From the NCBI GenBank assembly GCA_021828635.1, contig JAJZEJ010000670.1, positions 1 to 6,448 of the forward strand: DNA of 6,448 nucleotides, read 5' to 3'. This document shows, one piece after another, positions 4,379 to 6,448 of this stretch. The position numbers were made by a program, and so were the translations under genes. How positions within the stretch are numbered: the stretch's first letter is position 1; every line of letters starts with the position of its first letter. Source of the DNA: Chloroflexota bacterium (GTDB taxonomy: Bacteria; Chloroflexota; Ktedonobacteria; Ktedonobacterales; Ktedonobacteraceae). The notes below the pieces were generated by a model, which saw only the letters and a list, made by a program, of their open reading frames with translations, was not told the DNA's origin and made no database searches.

Positions 4379-5443
4379 ATGGAAGAAGCACGTGTGAATT
4401 TTCTGCGGCGACTCATCGCCACTCCCAGCCCTTCCGGCTTCGAGCAACCTGTCCAACAGGTCATCCGCGAAGAGCTACGTTCATATACCGATAGCATCCG
4501 CACGGATGTTCACGGTAACGTGATTGCCGCGCTCAATCCCGATGGACAGCCGCGCGTGATGCTCACTGCCCACTGCGACGAACTCGGCTTCTTGATTCGC
4601 TATATCGACGATGATGGCTTCCTATATTTCGCGCCGATTGGCGGCTTTGATCCCTCAACCTTACCTGGCAATCGTGTCGAGGTGCAAACACCAGGTGGCC
4701 CCATCATCGGCGTGGTTGGGCGCAAACCAGTTCACTTGATGAGTGGCGACGAGCGCAATCAAGCTCCCAAACTAAATGATATGTGGATCGATATTGGTGC
4801 AACAAACAAAGAAGAGGCACAAAAACTGGTTCCACTGGGCAGTGTAGCCACACGCGCGGCGCAACTCGAACCATTGCGCAACAACCTGGTAGTTTCACGC
4901 GCCCTCGACGACAAGTCCGGCGTTTTCGCGGTCATTGAAGCTATGCGACGCATTCACAAGCGGCGGGCTGAACTGAAAGCTGGTGTCTACTGCGTAACGG
5001 CAGTTCAGGAAGAGGTCGGCCTGCGTGGCTCGCGCACTGGCGCTCATGGCGTCGATCCACTCATCGCAATCGCCGTTGATGTCACTTTCACCTCAGACCA
5101 TCCGGGTACCTCGGCCAAAGATTTAGGCGAGATTAAGCTTAATGGTGGGCCGGTGATTACTATCGGCGGCAATATCAATCCGCATGTCTACCAGATGTTG
5201 GTCCAGGCTGCTATAAAAGCTGATATCGAGTGGCAAATTGACCCGCAAGCCTCGCATACCGGCACCGATACTGATGCCATTCAGGTCGTCCGCGCCGGTA
5301 TCGCCACTGGCCTGGTGAGTATTCCTTGTCGCTACCTGCATACCGGCTCCGAAATCGTCTCGCTCAAAGATGTTAACGAAGTTGCCGAAGTGCTGGCACG
5401 CTTTGTGCTGACCCTCGATAGCGAAACAAACGTTATTCCATAA
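4379..5443 (+). CDS. M42-family metallo-aminopeptidase (TET/FrvX/YsdC type)
   Basis: This 354-aa protein has the normal length for the family, whose members are di-zinc or di-cobalt aminopeptidases that form large dodecameric tetrahedral assemblies in the cytosol and trim short peptides. All expected catalytic residues are visible. They are His65 and Asp67 (TAHCDELGF), bridging Asp177 (RALDDKSG), general base Glu211 with metal ligand Glu212 (VQEEVGLRG), Asp234 (AVDVT) and His321 (YLHTGSE). The PDZ-like/TET dimerisation insert occupies roughly residues 72-165. The N-terminus carries the family motif LIATPSPSGFE. The start ATG follows AAAGGA (4363-4368) by 10 nt. No signal peptide is present. 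The gene appears to be transcribed alone after the REP-like element and is followed by a very strong hairpin. The M42 assignment is secure; substrate specificity (for example glutamyl, leucyl, or the cellulase-like annotation sometimes used) cannot be read from the sequence. Confidence 0.96.
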   Translation: MEEARVNFLRRLIATPSPSGFEQPVQQVIREELRSYTDSIRTDVHGNVIAALNPDGQPRVMLTAHCDELGFLIRYIDDDGFLYFAPIGGFDPSTLPGNRVEVQTPGGPIIGVVGRKPVHLMSGDERNQAPKLNDMWIDIGATNKEEAQKLVPLGSVATRAAQLEPLRNNLVVSRALDDKSGVFAVIEAMRRIHKRRAELKAGVYCVTAVQEEVGLRGSRTGAHGVDPLIAIAVDVTFTSDHPGTSAKDLGEIKLNGGPVITIGGNINPHVYQMLVQAAIKADIEWQIDPQASHTGTDTDAIQVVRAGIATGLVSIPCRYLHTGSEIVSLKDVNEVAEVLARFVLTLDSETNVIP

Positions 5444-5450
5444 TTATTCT

Positions 5451-5512
5451 ATAGGAGAGAATGGTACGAGCATCACACGCATGCATGTGATGCTCGTACC
5501 ATTCTCTCCTAT
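5451..5512. terminator. 27-bp perfect-stem hairpin between convergent genes
   Basis: ATAGGAGAGAATGGTACGAG... (5451-5477) is repeated as its exact reverse complement at 5486-5512 around an 8-nt loop (CGCATGCA). It starts 8 bp after the peptidase stop, and the convergent gene ends at 5539, so it is positioned as a bidirectional terminator or 3'-end barrier. Neither side has a U-run, and a 27-bp uninterrupted stem is much longer than usual. It could instead be a dispersed inverted-repeat element placed at the end of a gene. It lacks the GTAG foot seen in the element at 4224. Confidence 0.7.
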
Positions 5513-5514
5513 GC

Positions 5515-5538
5515 TACTATACTACTATACTACTATAC
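5515..5538. repeat. Three tandem copies of TACTATAC
   Basis: TACTATAC is repeated exactly three times (5515-5522, 5523-5530, 5531-5538) and ends directly at the stop codon of the minus-strand gene (TTA at 5539-5541 on the plus strand). Such a perfect octamer array is prone to slipped-strand copy-number change. Being outside the coding frame, a change here would not alter the protein. Confidence 0.9.
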
Positions 5539-6006
5539 TTACTCCATCGGTGGTAACATCTCTGGATATTGCACCTGTGGCTGTTCGTAGCCGTCGTAAG
5601 ATTGGGTCGGCTCTTCTGAAGCAACAAGATCGGCGGCTGAGACGGGTTTTGTTGCTGGTTGTGCCACCTGACCTTGATAGCCATAGTCATACGGATCATA
5701 CTGCGGTTGCGGCGGATTATATGGCTGCGGTTGCGGCGGCTGATAGTATTGTGTCGGCTCTGGCGGACGATAGAGCGATTGCGCCGGTGGCTGGTTCGGC
5801 ACCATGCCCCCAGACCTGCTCTGGCGCGTTGCGGCCATGAATAGCGCGACGGCTCCTATAATCAGAGCAAATGTAATCAATGCGCCAAGTGAATGCCAGA
5901 AAGGGCCGATAAAGAATATCATCAGCAAAAAAGGTAATGGGAAGAAGCGTGGGCGTCTTCTATATGGTCCGCGGTAAGACCCGCGATTGTAATTATTCCA
6001 CATCAT
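5539..6006 (-). CDS. Small two-TM protein with Pro/Gln/Tyr-rich tail
   Basis: I do not recognise a named family for this 155-aa protein. The N-terminus is Asn/Tyr/Arg-rich (RGPYRRRPR, about 12-20). A hydrophobic hairpin follows, of two segments at roughly 21-36 and 38-59 (FFPLPFLLMIFFIGPF, then LGALITFALIIGAVALF). The remaining residues form a long polar tail rich in Pro, Gln and Tyr (YYQPPQPQPYNPPQPQYDPY, about 87-106). Near its end the tail has a short possible helix (VSAADLVASEE). The positive N-terminus suggests it is cytoplasmic, with the tail also cytoplasmic if both segments span. The tail resembles low-complexity adhesive or scaffolding regions. AAGGAGGG (6019..6012) lies 5 nt before the first of two ATGs. 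A near-consensus promoter is upstream. A 15-bp exact repeat (5701-5715 and 5725-5739) encodes the duplicated PPQPQ motif. The gene converges on the M42 peptidase gene. Confidence 0.82.
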   Translation of the reverse strand: MMWNNYNRGSYRGPYRRRPRFFPLPFLLMIFFIGPFWHSLGALITFALIIGAVALFMAATRQSRSGGMVPNQPPAQSLYRPPEPTQYYQPPQPQPYNPPQPQYDPYDYGYQGQVAQPATKPVSAADLVASEEPTQSYDGYEQPQVQYPEMLPPME

Positions 6007-6010
6007 ATCG

Positions 6011-6025
6011 GCCCTCCTTCAGGGC
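6011..6025 (-). promoter_or_regulatory. Short hairpin covering the ribosome-binding site of the 5539-6006 gene
   Basis: On the mRNA sense, GCCCT (6025..6021) can pair with AGGGC (6015..6011) around a GAAGG loop. The Shine-Dalgarno GGAGGG lies partly in the loop and partly in the stem. With only 5 bp it could weakly tune translation, or be coincidental. Confidence 0.25.
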
Positions 6026-6072
6026 GATTGATTGCCTGATTGCCTACGGGTTATAGCTATTTGTTATTAGTA

Positions 6073-6101
6073 ACTATATCACCGTGTATCGCTATTGTCA
6101 A
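6073..6101 (-). promoter_or_regulatory. Promoter of the two-TM protein gene
   Basis: On the minus strand a perfect TTGACA (6101..6096) is followed after exactly 17 bp by TATAGT (6078..6073, 5/6). This predicts a start near 6066 and a leader of about 60 nt. It is one of the best sigma70-type matches in the window, so the gene is probably well expressed under housekeeping conditions. Confidence 0.75.
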
Positions 6102-6163
6102 GATTACGAAGTCTTCGCCCCCTGTATCGCTTGTAACTTTTCGCAAAGAGGTGACGTGAAGAC

Positions 6164-6177
6164 GATGGAATTCCATC
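6164..6177. promoter_or_regulatory. 14-bp perfect palindrome, possible operator
   Basis: GATGGAATTCCATC is a perfect palindrome in the divergent region between the two-TM gene and the Cys-rich gene, about 70 bp before the ATG of the latter. I could not fix a promoter for the Cys-rich gene. The site could be bound by a dimeric regulator; no particular regulator is implied. Confidence 0.35.
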
Positions 6178-6205
6178 CGGGTGGGTTACAAATGAGATAG
6201 TGAGT

Positions 6206-6230
6206 GATTGGATTGATTGGATTGGATTGG
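6206..6230 (+). repeat. Pentamer repeat (GATTG/ATTGG) in the 5' leader
   Basis: The run GATTG GATTG ATTGG ATTGG ATTGG consists of five near-identical 5-bp units with one phase slip. It ends immediately before the AAGGAG ribosome-binding site (6231-6236) of the Cys-rich gene. Unit number would alter promoter-to-RBS spacing or leader structure rather than the reading frame. Confidence 0.8.
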
Positions 6231-6245
6231 AAGGAGAACTGTATC

Positions 6246-6448
6246 ATGTGTGTAAGTTGTGGTTGTGGCAAGTCGAATGATGCTCATGGCGACATGCGTA
6301 ATATTACGATGGACGATGTGAACCGCGCTGCTGAAGCCGCAGGTATCACTCCCGATCAGGCGGCTCACAACATCTCTGAATCCTGCCAGCGCGGTAGCGG
6401 TAAAATGCAAGGTCAGGGTATGCAAGGACAGCAAGTACAGCAAGGACA
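6246..6448 (+). CDS. Small Cys-rich CGCGK-type protein, 3' end cut by window
   Basis: The ATG at 6246 follows AAGGAG (6231-6236) by 9 nt. An open frame of 67 codons runs to the window end without a stop, so the gene is truncated only by the window. The protein begins MCVSCGCGKSNDAHGD. It continues with a helix-turn-helix-like pair (MDDVNRAAEAAGITPDQAAHNI), a fourth Cys (ESCQRG, residue 47), and then a Gly/Gln/Met-rich repeat tail (MQGQGMQGQQVQQG). Similar small proteins with a CxCGK-NDxHGD start and an ITMDDxxxAAxAAGI core are, from memory, common hypotheticals in Actinobacteria and Chloroflexota; no function is established to my knowledge. Cys2, Cys5 and Cys7 together with His14 could bind a metal, which is inference. 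The Q/G-rich tail is unlike the simple core and may continue past the edge. Confidence 0.85.
   Translation, partial: MCVSCGCGKSNDAHGDMRNITMDDVNRAAEAAGITPDQAAHNISESCQRGSGKMQGQGMQGQQVQQG

Noticed and set aside
5452..5490. Nine-codon mini-ORF (AGGAGA then ATG GTA CGA ... TGA) in the hairpin
   Set aside because: The SD-to-ATG spacing is only about 2 nt, the frame lies within a perfect palindrome, and the same pattern appears on both strands by symmetry.
5481..5840. Plus-strand open frame across the hairpin and the two-TM gene
   Set aside because: It begins inside the 27-bp hairpin, has Ala/Val/Arg-rich composition typical of an antisense shadow, and overlaps a minus-strand gene with a clear SD and promoter.

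Overview
The window (6448 bp, moderate GC) looks like a chromosomal segment from a bacterium of the Chloroflexota, most likely a Ktedonobacteria-type lineage. That assignment is an inference. It rests on protein style: Asn/Gly/Pro-rich linkers carrying GNTGxLPAI motifs, a small CGCGK-type protein, an M42 peptidase, and REP-like GTAG...CCCTTGTGGG repeats. No complete marker gene is present to prove it.

Layout. At the left edge lies the 5' end of a 23S rRNA gene reading leftwards. A leader of about 215 nt precedes it. It has its own strong sigma70-type promoter (TTGACA, 17 bp, CATAGT), and a perfect 40-bp A+T-rich palindrome sits just upstream of the -35 box, where an UP element would be. No 16S 3' end lies upstream; instead a divergent protein gene begins at 593, so this 23S gene appears unlinked from 16S. 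Next on the + strand come a four-TM membrane protein with a predicted helix-turn-helix-like cytoplasmic tail (593-1612) and a small 96-aa acidic protein of unknown function (1815-2105). The latter ends at a bidirectional hairpin terminator shared with a convergent HxlR-family regulator (2177-2533, - strand). Divergent from the regulator is a NYN/PIN-like nuclease-fold protein (2736-4196) whose domain is split by a disordered insertion of about 135 residues. After an 83-bp REP-doublet (REPIN-like) inverted repeat comes a complete M42-family metallo-aminopeptidase (4379-5443).

A 27-bp perfect-stem hairpin and a 3 x 8-bp tandem repeat separate the peptidase from a convergent gene (5539-6006, - strand), which encodes a small two-TM protein with a Pro/Gln/Tyr-rich tail and has a near-consensus promoter. 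The right edge holds the beginning of a small Cys-rich CGCGK-type protein (6246 onward, + strand), cut by the window end and preceded by a pentamer repeat and a 14-bp palindrome.

The genes do not form an obvious operon or pathway. Almost every gene has its own upstream region, and the intergenic DNA is rich in palindromes. The most notable items are the stand-alone 23S gene with its palindromic upstream element, the insertion-split NYN protein with 21-residue-period GNTG repeats, and the REPIN-like element. I see no phage, CRISPR, toxin-antitoxin or defence island here that I can support.
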